Source: Penicillium oxalicum
Taxonomy: Eukaryota; Ascomycota; Eurotiomycetes; Eurotiales; Aspergillaceae
Direction of reading: 5' to 3'
DNA length: 64,000 bases
NCBI RefSeq assembly: GCF_001723175.1
Contig: NC_064651.1
Coordinates: forward strand, 1,736,001 to 1,800,000
In this document: one piece after another, positions 47,165-59,138 of the stretch
Numbering within the stretch: position 1 is the first letter of the stretch
Layout of the letters: the number at the start of each line of letters is the position of its first letter
Notes under the pieces: generated by a model
The model's input: the letters and a program-made list of their open reading frames with translations, nothing else
What the model was told of the DNA's origin: nothing
Databases searched by the model: none
Position numbers and translations under genes: made by a program

Positions 47165-47860
47165 ATGTCCGGCGAAGCATGGCTCTACCTGTTGGCAGTG
47201 TTGATCAACGCGGTCAACCTGTTCCTTCAAGTCTTTTTCACTATTATGTACAGCGATCTTGAATGGTAAGATATGGCTCCGAGTCCTGGCATCTGAGTGC
47301 CGTTTACATGTCGAGGAAGATCCATGCTAATCTCAATTTCCCCTTTTTCTGTTGCAGTGACTACATCAACCCTATCGACCTTTGCAACCGTCTGAACGCC
47401 TACATCATTCCCGAGGCTGCCGTTCACGCTTTCCTGACCTTCCTCTTTGTGATCAATGGCTACTGGCTTGCGATTGTTCTCAACCTGCCTCTCTTGGCAT
47501 TCAATGCGAAGAAGTACGTCGTTTCCCCTGCTTGCGAGATCTATCTCTTCCCCGTGATCGCAGACCAGTGAAACATTTTGCTTACGATTTCTTCGTGCTT
47601 TTCCAGGATTTACGACAACCAGCACCTTTTGGATGCGACCGAGATCTTCCGCAAGCTGAACGTGCACAAGAAGGTGAGTTTCTTCCCCTCGGCGGCCTTG
47701 GTTCCGTTTCAATCTCTCTGTCGTGAGCTTGATGCCTAATTTTTTTTCTTCTTCTACCTCGCCGCAGGAATCTTTCATCAAGCTTGGTTTCCACCTCTTG
47801 ATGTTCTTCTTCTACCTCTACAGCATGATTGTCGCTCTTATCCGCGACGAGAGCCACTGA
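47165..47860 (+). CDS. ERV14: COPII cargo receptor ERV14/cornichon
   Basis: ER-export receptor that loads membrane cargo into COPII vesicles. Exons 47165-47265, 47358-47513, 47607-47673 and 47768-47860 encode 138 residues, exactly the family length; a second ATG at 47162 would add one Met. Three membrane segments are visible: [40 protein letters not shown] and [20 protein letters not shown]. Family motifs are [18 protein letters not shown], in which Cys is formed across intron 1, and [18 protein letters not shown], the COPII-binding loop region. The three introns sit at conserved positions and all restore the frame. Confidence 0.97.
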
Positions 47861-48841
47861 TTTCGAAGATATGTGGCATACGCAATACGCCTCGGCCCTC
47901 CCAGCCAGCTCAACAAAACCCTTTGTTGTCGGAGTGCGATCTTTGGGGGTTGTGCCTGATCTGCTCTCGATTCTGCGATCCGCAAATCTGGATGGCCGAT
48001 CGAACGTGACTGCATTTGTCTTGGCAGCCATCGTGCTTTATGGTCCCGGTGCACCTTTCTGCTGATCCCTTCGCTGAGACTGGGCCAGGCGTAGGGATAC
48101 GAATTGACGGGTTAATGTGTCAGGATGAATGTGACCTTCACTCTCGGTGAATGATCCTGGGGTGTGAGAATTGGCCATAGAGTTTGCACGCCGAGTCTGT
48201 TTCTTGCCGCTGCGACATGTGGTAGTGGACAGTCCAGGGTGCTTATAGTTTTGGGAGCGTCTTTTGAACTCCATTCCTCATGGTATGAGAAATTGCAATC
48301 ACTCTTGTGGTTGTTTTGTTTTGTTTTTTTTTTGGCCCATGCCTCCTTCATACGTCGTTCCATTTTGATATTGCTATTGTTTTTCCGAAGTGTGAGTTGT
48401 ACATGTATATATCTCCTTTTGCGGTTAAGGCAACGAAGAGCGGACGATACCCACGAAGATTTTCTGTGTTACACCCTGGAATCTGCCACAAACATGGATC
48501 AGCTAGCGACTAGGTCCCTACCAGTCTCTGACGGAGTAATTCGACATAGCTCCAATCAGGTAGCCATTTGACATTTCAGTACTTCAAGTGTCCAGAATGA
48601 TGCGGAGACAAGTAATTGGGTCTGCTGTCTGGTACCATCCAATGTGTCGCTTGTCCGCCCGCGCCAGCTGAGCTCCGCTCCCGTCTTTTTCGCTGCGCGG
48701 TCCTCTCGTCGCCCGTAAAATTCCCATCCGCCTGCGAGTCCTGGAGTCACCTTCGCGCGTATTCTCCAAAGGACATTATTCGGGACTCTTGGCGAAATTC
48801 TGACAAAAGAAAGCCTGTTCACCCAAGATCAGAACACAGAC
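47861..48841 (+). other. Intergenic region
   Basis: About 980 bases with T-rich stretches (near 48310-48340) and the promoter of the splicing factor gene. No gene recognised. Confidence 0.6.
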
Positions 48842-50685
48842 ATGGCTTCTTTACTAGGCGCAGGGTACGAATCGAGCGACGATGACGCCACCGTCCCCAA
48901 TCCTTCAGTGACGACTGCGACCACGATTGTCGCTGCCCCGGAAGTCAATACAGAGGTTTGGTCCCCTCTCATGGCAACTCGAGTGCCGGTCGCAATTGAG
49001 ATCGTATATCTTTGCGCATCTTTGAGATCATGATAAGACTAACAGCCCCACAGGATCAAGCGCACATGCAGATGACCCTTGCCAATACCTCGTCGCAAGC
49101 CCTCACGTACAATGCCACTTACGATGATCTCACACGACCGTCGCAGGGTCCCGTGAACCCCTTCAAACCAGCCGGTCCTGGAAATGGAGTTAAGCGGAAG
49201 AATGTTCCCACGGGATTCGCGGAGGAGGCAGCCATCAGTGAGGCGACATTCGCCGCGCAACATCGCACGTTCCAGAGCCTGGGATACACTCGCAATCCAA
49301 CAGTGCCGGATCACTTCGTTGGAGATTTGGAAAAGGTCGCGCAATATGGAGGGCGAGATGTCGTCCAGATGAAGCCATCCAAGGAGGCCTCTGCAGCGTG
49401 GCGCGCCAAGCGACAAAAGAAAGGCGATTCCAGCATTGTGGAAGGTGAAGGTGCTTACCTGGGACCCTGGGCCCAATACAACAATGAGCAGCAGTATGAG
49501 GAGATTGAGGTCGGTTCGGGAGAAGAGCGTGAGCTGGCGAGCGACGAGGAGTGGGCGGAGGAGAATGAGACCTTGGCCCCTGCGGCGCCTTTGCCGGCCA
49601 TGAGCAAGGAAGCCACCGAGTATCTGGGGGATACGTCCAAGGTGGAAACGACCGAATTCCACGGCTCCGAACAATTCGACTACCAGGGCCGCACGTATAT
49701 GCATGTGCCCCAGGACTTGGATATCGACCTGCGCAAAGAAGTGGGCAGTATCAAGAACTATGTGCCCAAGAAATTGGTGCATACCTGGAAGTCTCATACC
49801 AAGCCCATCACTTCGTTGCGGTTTTTCCCCACTTCGGGTCATCTGCTGCTTTCTTCGGCGGCGGACGGAAAGGCCAAGATCTGGGATGTGTATCACTCTC
49901 GGGAGCTCCTTCGAACATTTTCTGGTCACACCAAGGCCATTTCGGATACCGACTTTGACCCTACTGGAAAGACTTTCTTGACCGGTTCGTATGATCGCCA
50001 AATCAAACTTTGGGATACCGAATACGGCAAATGTCTGGGGCGATTCTCCACCGGCAAGACACCGCACGTCGTGCGCTTCAATCCCGGTGTCGAGCATGGC
50101 CACGAATTCTTGGCCGGTATGTCCGACAAGAAGATTGTTCAATTCGACACTCGATCCGGCGAACTGGTCCAAGAATACGACCACCATCTGGCAGCTGTCA
50201 ACACCATCACCTTTGTCGACGACAACCGCCGGTTCATCTCAACGTCCGACGACAAATCCCTTCGAGCTTGGGAATACGGCATCCCCGTCCCCATCAAGTT
50301 CATCGCCGAGCCGTACATGTTTGCTCTCACCCGTGCGACACCGCATCCAAACGGCAAGTACGTGGCCTTCCAGTCGGGTGACAACCAAATTGTGGTCTAC
50401 GGCGCCACCGACAAGTTCCGACAGAATCGGAAAAAGAGCTTCCGCGGCCACAACAACGCCGGATATGGCATTGACATTAAAATCTCGCCGGATGGCCAAT
50501 TCCTCATGTCAGGCGATAGCGGCGGCTTTGTCTGTTTCTGGGATTGGAAGACGGGCAAAATGTATCATAAGATTCAGGCGGGTGGAAAGGAAGGACAGCC
50601 CACCACTTGTCTGGACTGGCATCCACAGGAGACTAGTAAGGTCGTCACGGGTGGTGGGGATGGCATCATTAGATACTGGGACTAA
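48842..50685 (+). CDS. CDC40: Pre-mRNA splicing factor CDC40/PRP17 (WD40)
   Basis: Spliceosome component acting at the second catalytic step. Exons 48842-48955 and 49054-50685 encode 581 residues. The N-terminus MASLLGAGYESSDDDA is family-typical, with the conserved ALTYNATYDDLTRP shortly after the intron and HTWKSHTKPITSLRF opening the WD40 propeller at about residue 270. Repeats are evident from dipeptides such as KIWDVYHSRELLRTFSGHT, KLWDTEYGKCLGRF, RAWEYGIPVPIKFIAEPYM and CFWDWKTGKMYHKIQ, ending in GGDGIIRYWD. An acidic linker (EEIEVGSGEERELASDEE) separates the two parts. A 382-codon antisense frame over exon 2 is a shadow. Confidence 0.95.
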
Positions 50686-51286
50686 GACGATCTCATGGTT
50701 TACTTTCATTGACTCTGAAAATGTTCTATTTTTCTGTGCCGAGTTGCTGCATAGTCTGAGCAAAATACATTCAATCAATCCTAACTCCCACTACCTATGG
50801 AGCCAGTCACGATAGGCGGGTACCTACTTGAAACTATGTCTCAGTACTATTTCCACGTGCCTCTACCTGGCCCTGATGCTAAGATCGGGCGTACTGGAGG
50901 AAGACTACTACTGAGCCATGTCCATGTCCATGTCCATGCCAAAAGGCATTCATCGAATAGGCGGGGGCAGCCTTTCGTTTCCACTCTCCTGAGACGGGAT
51001 TGACTACTTGACGCCGCATGGATGCTTGGACTTCCACCGAGGGCCTTTCTTTTCCCGCTTGTCTTTGAAAATACGTCAGAGATCAATAGTACCTTGTCTG
51101 GTTGAAATGATATGGATGAAATTCATCTGCCGCAGCAGCCATGTGATGTCGTAAAATCAAGATAGGAGATTGTCTAGCGAGCTCGAAAAACAAGATTTCA
51201 AAAAAAAAAAATAAAGGGGGAAACACTCAGCCGCATAGATGTTTGGGGGCCCATGGCACCATCTTTTATATATTCGTCAACCCCAG
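50686..51286. other. Convergent 3' intergenic region
   Basis: About 600 bases between the ends of CDC40 and the kynurenine monooxygenase gene; includes a CCATGT hexamer repeat and an A-rich run near 51200. Confidence 0.6.
50916..50939. repeat. CCATGT hexamer tandem repeat, four copies
   Basis: Three perfect copies and a fourth with one mismatch at its last base, in the convergent intergenic space. Confidence 0.85.
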
Positions 51287-53388
51287 CTACCATAAGCTGG
51301 ATAGGTACCGCAGCGATGCGCGAAAGAAGCGAGTCGGAGACAACGAGCGCGGTTGTCTCCACATGAGCAAAGAGATAGCGCCGACGCTTGCAATAACGGT
51401 GACTGCCAAGCCGATTCCGAGTAGTTCCCCTTGACGGGCTACGGCGCGGATAACCTCGGAGTAGCGCTGATTGCTGAAGCTGACGCGGGCATACTGTGTC
51501 TTCCAGCCGAGGGAAGGAAAGTGGCGGTCGAGGCTCTCCTCGATAGACTTGCGGAGTCTGTACAGGGGAGACTTGACGCCCCAGCGCATTTCCAAGTAAT
51601 TCTCACGGGATAGATCGTTGATGGCGTATGTGTCCTCGCAGCGATGATCTGTGTATGCCTGGAAGGCTGCCAGACGTCTCTCGTTCCGATCGTAGACAGC
51701 AATGTCCTTGTCATAGACACCGTGCTTATCGAGATGCTCGAAGAGAACTCGGACATCCTCGAGTCCGGCATTGAGACCCTGTCCGTAGAAGGGAAGGACG
51801 GCGTGTGCGGAGTCACCCAAGATGGCCACGCTTGAGCTGAAGTGGTGGGGCTTGCATTTGATGCTGATCAAAGGGAGATGCGGGTTCAAGTTGAACTGCT
51901 CACTCAAAGCCTCCGGCGTAATGAGCTCGGGGCAGACCCCGGGGAAGTATTTGTCGAAGAACGCCTGGAGCTCTTGCGGTGCGTTTTCCAAGGCATTGTA
52001 GTGGATCGAGGGGGCGAATAATGTACAGGTGAAAGACTTGTCTGCCGACGGGAGCGCAATAAACATGAACTCGCGGCCCGGCCAGATGTGCAGGTGATTC
52101 GGTGAGATGCGGAAGTCCCCTTTTTCCGAAGGGGGAATCCGGAATTCACACCAGAGGGTATCGATGTATTCTTGCTGGTAGTCCACACGGGCAAATTTCA
52201 TCATGTGGAAACGAGCGGCCGAGTGGGCGCCGTCGGCGCCCAAGAGGAAATCAAAGGATACTTCGATCTCGGGGACACGACCGGCTACTCCCAAATTATC
52301 CGGCTGGGGTGTTTCACCGGGAATGCGTCGCTCGAACCAAGCCTTCTTCGTTCGGAAATCCGCTCCAGTCAGCTTGTGATTGAAGAAGAGCTTGACATTT
52401 GGTTCGCGCTCTAACTCATCCAGCAGGGCATTGTTGAGAGTACTGCGATCTACAGCATTGATCGCCTGGACATGAGAGGTCAGCCACTTGTACACATCGT
52501 GGGGTTTTGGGCTATGGTCTGTGCAGATGGCATGCGATGGATTTCGACGTGGAGATCATTGCATCTTCAAGACCCGTAATCTACAGGGTAGATCCTGGCT
52601 CATTCGTACTTACCCGACCATGCACATCATAGGCTTGTGCGGCTTCCCAGAGCTGTCCTCGGTCCCGGCCGTGGATCATTCGCCCGTACATGGGAATCGT
52701 CCCTTGCAACACATTTTGAATGAGCTCTGAGCGCTCCGATTGTCGGATTGCGGTGATGCCGCGCTCTGACAGGGCCAAGTTGATCGACTTTGTAAAATTG
52801 AGCGGCACCGTGGTGGGATCACGGAGATCTACGGATGCGGCAGGTAAATTAACTTTTGGACTTCTTGTTTTGCGTAACACATGGCCGCGACGGGGTTTTC
52901 TTCAGCGACAGATCAGGCAAAACAAGACGGCATGAGGTTGAAAGTGTCTGGATAAGCCGAGAGCATGGAGTGAGGCTCAAGGTGCATCAATATGGCTGGA
53001 AGAGCCGAGCTTTCATTTTTTTTCTTTCAGTTTCTTTTTCCTTTTTCACTTTGCGAACCTCATCGGGTGGTGCGATGCGCTCCAAGGACCGACGTTTGGC
53101 CCTGGTCGTCGCAGAGTGTAATTTTTCAGCCTTTCGCCCGACGGCGAATGTCGCACAGTAACTCATGCAAGCAAAAATTTGCTGCCAGTTTTTTCCATCA
53201 CGATTGCACAGGTGCCAGAAAAAAAATATAATAAAAAACGTGGACCATGAGAGATCACTGCACGTACCTCCGCGCAATTCGTATACTTCCACTTCGTCGC
53301 CACGAGATGCAGCATACAGCGCCGCCAATGCGCCCACGGGACCAGCACCCACGATCACCACTTTCTGTCGGGGAGTTGGTGAAGACAT
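51287..53388 (-). CDS. BNA4: Kynurenine 3-monooxygenase
   Basis: FAD- and NADPH-dependent hydroxylation of L-kynurenine to 3-hydroxykynurenine in de novo NAD synthesis, at the mitochondrial outer membrane. Exons in minus-strand order are 53388-53268, 52828-52614 and 52465-51287, giving 504 residues. The FAD Rossmann motif [20 protein letters not shown] is at the N-terminus. [15 protein letters not shown] and [10 protein letters not shown] are family substrate and flavin-site regions, and the second flavin motif is [22 protein letters not shown]-terminal membrane helix ([20 protein letters not shown]) is followed by a basic tail ([18 protein letters not shown]). Intron 1 (52829-53267) is 439 nt, far longer than other introns here. 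It is divergently arranged with metAP1. Confidence 0.95.
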
Positions 53389-53971
53389 GATTCTGTGAGG
53401 CGAATGGAGTCAAAGTGAAGATGAGATCAATCCGAATGAATTTCCTGCATCAAGCTATGCCGTTTCTCTGCCCCGGATAAATCGACCAGACATTGTCACG
53501 TGCAAGATTATCGGTCATCACCCGATATAACAGTCTAGCCCAAAAGATCGACCGAGATTTTGGCTGAGTCATCTGCCATCTAAACCGAGGCCGCACTCGG
53601 GGCAGCGAGTCCATTCGATGAAGTTGGTCCATTCCAGGAAGTCTATTGTGTGGATGCGGGATTTCAACCCTTCCCTTTCAAGGACACGGCGGTGCTCCGG
53701 AGGATGATGCCATAGTTCTGCCTTGGTGCCTTGTGTTCAAGGCTTGATAGAGATTAGTAGCCTTGTGGCCTAAATTTGTCTGCCTCGGCGGGGAGCCTGA
53801 GAAGGCGGAACTGCACTAACCCCCTTTGGGACTAGTCGAAGACTCGAGGCCCGCGAGGCCGCGGGGATTTGCATTTCTTTTTTCGGAAACCGTCCCTGGC
53901 GCAAGCGATCAACTTCGATATTTGCGAACAAGAATTAGACGTTACCCCGTGGGTAAAAGCTCAAACACACC
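53389..53971. other. Divergent promoter between BNA4 and metAP1
   Basis: About 580 bases between two start codons, probably serving both genes. No gene inside. Confidence 0.6.
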
Positions 53972-55354
53972 ATGGCAGCTGTTGCGACTCGTAAATGCAA
54001 TGGCGTGGATTGCCCAAATGATGCAGGCACCCTTCAGTGTCCAACGTGTCTGAAGATGGGCACTGACAGTTTCTTCTGCTCGCAAGACTGCTTCAAACGG
54101 AGCTGGGTACGTGTGGTTCTTATTCTCTCTTAGTCCATTCAAATGGAGCTTTCTACCGAGCTTGAATGCTTGCCATCTTCAAAACTAGATCATTCATTGC
54201 TGACCGGGCATCTTCAAACACCATCAAGAGTGAACACAAGAATATTCACAAGAAGAGTAATATCCTCACCAACCTTTTTCCTCCCAAAGTAGTTTCTGAA
54301 CCTGATCCAGCCACCGGCCATTTCAACCCTTTCCCGTCATTCCAATACTCCGGCTCTCTTCGACCAGTCTATCCGCTTTCACCAAAACGCACCGTGCCTC
54401 AATCTATTCCTCATCCGGACTACGCCAAGGGCGGCATTCCCATCTCGGAGCAGAAACTATGGGGACAGCACAAGATCAAGATTCTCAACAAGGAGGAGCA
54501 GGAGGGTATGCGTGTTGTGTGTCGCCTGGCTCGCGAGGTGCTGGATATTGCTGCCCGTGCGCTGAAGCCTGGTGTCACCACCGACTACATTGATGAGATT
54601 GTGCACAAGGCGTGTGTGGAGCGCGATGTAAGCAGATCACCTTCCCCAGCACCAAAAACATGGATTCTGTCTGCTAACCCTCGGTGGTACTGCGGAACAG
54701 TCCTACCCGTCACCACTGAACTACATGCATTTCCCCAAGTCCGTCTGCACATCCGTCAACGAGACCATCTGCCACGGTATCCCCGATCAACGGCCGCTAG
54801 AAGATGGCGACATTATCAATATCGACGTGACGCTTTATCACAAGGGCTTCCACGGTGACATCAACGAGACCTACTACGTTGGTGACAAGGCTCTGGCCAA
54901 TCCCGAGGCTGTGCGCGTGGTTGAGACCGCTCGGGAGTGTCTGGAAAAGTCAATCGAACTCGTCAAGCCTGGAATGCTGTTCCGCGACCCCGGCAATGTG
55001 ATTGAAAAGCACGCCAAATCACGAGACTGCAGTGTTGTCAAGTCCTACTGCGGCCACGGCATCAATCAACTCTTCCACTGTGCTCCTAATGTCCCCCATT
55101 ATGCCAAGAACAAGGCGGTTGGCACGGCCAAGCCTGGCATGTGCTTCACCATTGAGCCCATGATTAACATCGGTACCCACCGGGACCGCACCTGGCCAGA
55201 CGACTGGACCAGCACCACTGCTGATGGCTCTCTGTCTGCTCAGTTCGAGCACACGATGTTGGTGACAGAAGATGGTGTGGAGGTCCTCACGGCCCGGTTG
55301 CCGGACTCGCCAGGTGGTCCAGTTCCGATGCCATCGGTGGAAAATGGCAATTAA
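53972..55354 (+). CDS. MAP1: Methionine aminopeptidase 1
   Basis: Cytosolic, ribosome-associated removal of initiator methionine. Exons 53972-54106, 54229-54627 and 54701-55354 encode 395 residues. The N-terminal zinc-finger domain typical of eukaryotic type 1 enzymes is present ([18 protein letters not shown], then [12 protein letters not shown]). The pita-bread catalytic domain starts around [20 protein letters not shown]. Dimetal ligands are visible in order: the two Asp of [20 protein letters not shown], the His of [12 protein letters not shown], the Glu of [10 protein letters not shown] and the Glu of [13 protein letters not shown]. Intron 2 is joined inside the conserved [20 protein letters not shown] segment. 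All ligands are intact. Confidence 0.95.
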
Positions 55355-56958
55355 ACCAGATGTGTTGCACATACTGTCATCTCGTTTCCATGCTCAGATA
55401 AGCAGTGCTCATTTATGAGAGAAATGTCATACCACCCCCTACATCTTAGGCTTGCCTTTGAATCATTCGTTTTTAAGATCCCAGCTATAGCCACAATCCG
55501 GAGCATGTTGCTAGCTGGCACTTTTTTTGCGGCTTGAAGACGAACAACTGCAATGTTGATGTCTCTCAGGGCAAATGTTCATGCCGCTTCTTCACTAGCA
55601 AACTCTAAGAAGAGCGGATGGTCCCACAAGGTCTACCTTACCTCCACGGGTGCCGGGCACCACCAACTGTGAACGTGGGGCAATTAAAGGTCGTTCATCC
55701 ACACTGAAGGTGTTTTTTTTCTCTCAATACTGTATCATAGCATACAGGTTGTACAGGCTGGCATATCAACTTTGTGACTACGCCATCACTGGCAGTAAGT
55801 AAGGTAGGTAGTCCTGATAATCTACTACCGTACAATCATTAATTTACATATTGGCATACCCCTATCTCTAAACACACACATCCTGCAATGTTTCACATTC
55901 TTTGCTAGCAAGTTCACCCCTACACTTGTTTTAAGATGATTGATCATATAGAGATCTATATCATAGGGCTTGTCGACGTGGGTCATACAGCTGTACAGTG
56001 CTCGTATGTTCCAGATCTGTATTGCGCTTCTCTTATTCTAACCAACTCCTAGCAGTACTAGTAGCCGCACCAAATTACTGAGCAGCACAGTCATGTGGTG
56101 CAACTTCACAGATGGGGCTCTATCGGCAAAAAGGGCGGAAATGTGGAAGCAACTCCGAAGCCTTCCCACACTTACGTCCTTTCGGCTTCTAGGCCAATGT
56201 GGGGCTCGGCAATTCGCTCGGATAAGAGGGATGTGTACCTAGTATCACGTGATGTATGCATGTAATGCATGGCGTGTGCACGGGCTTCAAGCCTAGAGGA
56301 CTATGAGATCCATTGTGGACGTTTAAACTCATCATGGCTACTTTAAGTGATAATGTGTTGATTTTTGACATATATGAGCGAGTTTTTTTCCCCTTGTATT
56401 TTGGAAGAAAAGACTTAGCTTGTGTCCTCGCTAGAAACCAAGCCAGTATCCTTGCAAGCAAACATATTCCCTGCACTGCCGAGTCATTAGACTCCAGCCC
56501 GTGCGCGGCTAGTGGTCGTCGGTCATCCCGAAGTGAATCCACAGTGGTGCCACATACAGTAATGTATGTACCTTTGTACAAATGTATCGTACCAAGTTTA
56601 GGGGACTTCCACATCACGGAGCCGACTTGTCTACGATCCGCCAGTCGTGCTATAGAGACATAGCCCCACCTGGGAGTTGGTTTGCTTCGAGATTTGGACA
56701 AGCCTCTCCACATACATGACCATGAATTAACACGCCGGTGTAATGGCCGGTGCCATTCTTTTCCCAAGGTCGACCATGCCCTTAGCTTCTCCCTAATCCT
56801 GGTTCTTCTTCGGCTTCTTCTTTTCTTCTCCCCAAGACCTTGGAATCCTCTTCCACCCGATACTCTGTGAGTCTATACCGTTGTGGCAACTATCGCAGAA
56901 ACAACTTCGATAAAGTTTGCTCCATTTCAAGGCCCGAAAATCTCCACGTACTTTCACC
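55355..56958 (+). other. Intergenic region of about 1.6 kb
   Basis: AT-rich in the first half, with no supported gene on either strand. The last 200 bases carry T/C runs that fit the leader of the MetE-like gene. Confidence 0.6.
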
Positions 56959-58254
56959 ATGGCTCGCCCACTTCATAGCGCACCACCCTTCCGGGCCGAA
57001 CAACTAGGCTCTTTGCTGCGTCCAAACGACCTGCTGGAAGTGCGGACCAAAATTCGGGAGACGGGGATCTCGGCAGAGGAGGCCGGTCTTCCTGCTGTTG
57101 AGAAGAAAGCCATTCGTGATGTGGTCCAACTGCAGCGTGATCTCGGATACAAGGCTGTCACATCGGGAGAATTCAATCGCACTCGTTTCTGGGGACTGAT
57201 GTGGGATGAGTTTCAAGGTAAGTCCTCTCGTGGGGTTGGAAACAAGGCAGGTGGACAAGATCTGATACGCAAGTGAAACCTCTTAGGCATCACCCGTCTG
57301 CTGGATGCCGAGTCATCCATGTTCCGCTTGTACCATCCTGACGTTGTCAGTTTGATTGAGAAGGGCCGTAAGGTGATGCCTGGCGAATCAGTCATTGCAG
57401 GCTCCAAGCTGTCCTGGAGTGCCGAGCACTCCACTTCAAACATCCATGAGCTCAAGCTTGTTCAGGCAGCTCTGCCCGAAAGCGAATGGGCGAACATCAA
57501 GCTCACCATGATTACCCCCTCTTGGTTCCACATGCGGTACAAGCAAGGCAAGGCATACAGCCCCGAGGCGTACGCCAACGACGAAGAGTACTTTGCCGAC
57601 GTGGCCAAGGTCTACCAAGCCGAGTTGGACGCTCTGTACAAGGCCGGTCTCCGAAATGTGCAGTTCGATGACCCAGGAATGGCGTACTTTTGTTCCAAGA
57701 GCTTCCGTCAGGGCTGGGAAGAAGACAAAGACAACATTGGCACCGCGGACGATCTTTTCGACGCCTACGTCAAGTTGTACAACGATTGCCTGGCCAAAAT
57801 TCCCGCTGACATGCATACCGGTATTCACTTGTGTCGAGGCAACTTCATCGGCGGCCGCCATTTCTCCGAAGGCTCATACGATATCATCGCAAAGAAACTG
57901 TTTGAGAATCTCCACGTCGACACCTTCTACCTCGAGTATGACACGGAGCGGGCTGGCGGATTCGAGCCCCTGAAATACTTGCCCAAGAACAAGAACGTCG
58001 TGGTTGGAGTCATCAGCACGAAGCTTCGTGAGCTGGAGGACAAGGAGGCGATGAAGGAGCGTGTCTACAAGGCTGCCGACTTTGTAGCCTCCGGTAGTGG
58101 TGAGACCCGCGAAGAAGCTTTGAAGCGTGTCTGCATCAGTCCGCAGTGCGGTTTCAGTACCCATGAAAGCGGCTACCCCTTGAGCTTCGAGGACCAAAGC
58201 AAAAAGCTGAGTCTTGTCCGCCAAGTCGCGGACGAGATCTGGGGAGAAGCATAA
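56959..58254 (+). CDS. Short MetE-like protein (cobalamin-independent methionine synthase C-terminal domain family)
   Basis: Exons 56959-57217 and 57287-58254 encode 408 residues, about half the 760 or so of true MetE, so only the catalytic barrel half is represented. The start resembles the UROD/MetE superfamily (APPFRAEQLGSLLRP). Residues corresponding to the MetE zinc site are visible: His and Cys in GIHLCRGNF, and a late Cys in CISPQCGFSTHESGYPLSFE. VQFDDPGMAYF and YLEYDTERAGGFEPLKYLP lie on the barrel. Related stand-alone proteins are widespread in fungi and bacteria, and their methyl donor and acceptor are mostly unassigned. Methionine synthesis itself should not be assumed. Confidence 0.88.
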
Positions 58255-59138
58255 GCCGCATTAAGCCACTTTGATACACCCCACCGCGTTCTCTCTATTC
58301 AACACTCATGAGAAAGCTTTGATGCGACACGACGATACGTATCTCTTTCAACATTCTGCACACAGTCAAGGTTCTCACTTGAAGATTTTAGCCATCTGCT
58401 GTACATACCATCCGACAACATACGATGTTTTGATCGTTTGATGGTGTTCCTATCCTTGGGATCCTCGAGAGTCTTGTATTACTCGTTCGTAGTTTGACTG
58501 GTAGTCCAGGCTCGTGCGAGCTACTTATGCCTTCGTCTCTGAAGCGGGAAAGAAACGACGGGAAGCATGCTGGTAGATTGGTAGCCAAAGACAGGCACTC
58601 TCAAACAGCAACAGCGCGGTTTGCTCTGATTCTTGCTCCCACAGAAACCTGTTTAAACATGGTCTGTGGTCCCTCTGAAAGGCAATCGATTCTCCATACT
58701 GAATTGAAGTCGGTCGACAATTCCCTTGAACCTTTCCGGCGTCAATGATGGCGCGAGGCTTTATTCTCTGGTGGTCCGCAGCATCTTGTACATGAGAGGT
58801 GGTCTTCGACTTCAACTGGCTTCCTATCTACTCCAACACGTCCGCCCAATCTACGGGAGTACTCTCTTTGGTCAACCGAGTATTGCCGAAGAGGCGCCGA
58901 GATCCGCAAGGTCTGTGCGCTTTGAATAGGACCGATCTTTGCGGTGATTCGCCAGATTCTTGAAGAGTGGATCTTTTCAAGCGGATGTGGGAGGGGAAAC
59001 GGCTGCTTATCATCACGTGCTCTAGTTTGGGGTCGTCTAAAAAAAAGAGCGAGTGTCGCTGTTTCGTTGGTGCTTCGATTGTTTTCGAGAACAACCAAGT
59101 CTCTAGACGGGTTGGAACGGCTGACTGGGAATTACAGA
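58255..59138 (+). other. Intergenic region
   Basis: About 880 bases with no supported gene; 3' end of the MetE-like gene and promoter of the transporter. Confidence 0.6.

Noticed and set aside
49039..50187. Long antisense open frame (382 codons) over CDC40
   Set aside because: It exactly shadows a strongly codon-biased WD40 exon, has no family motifs, and the sense gene is unambiguous.
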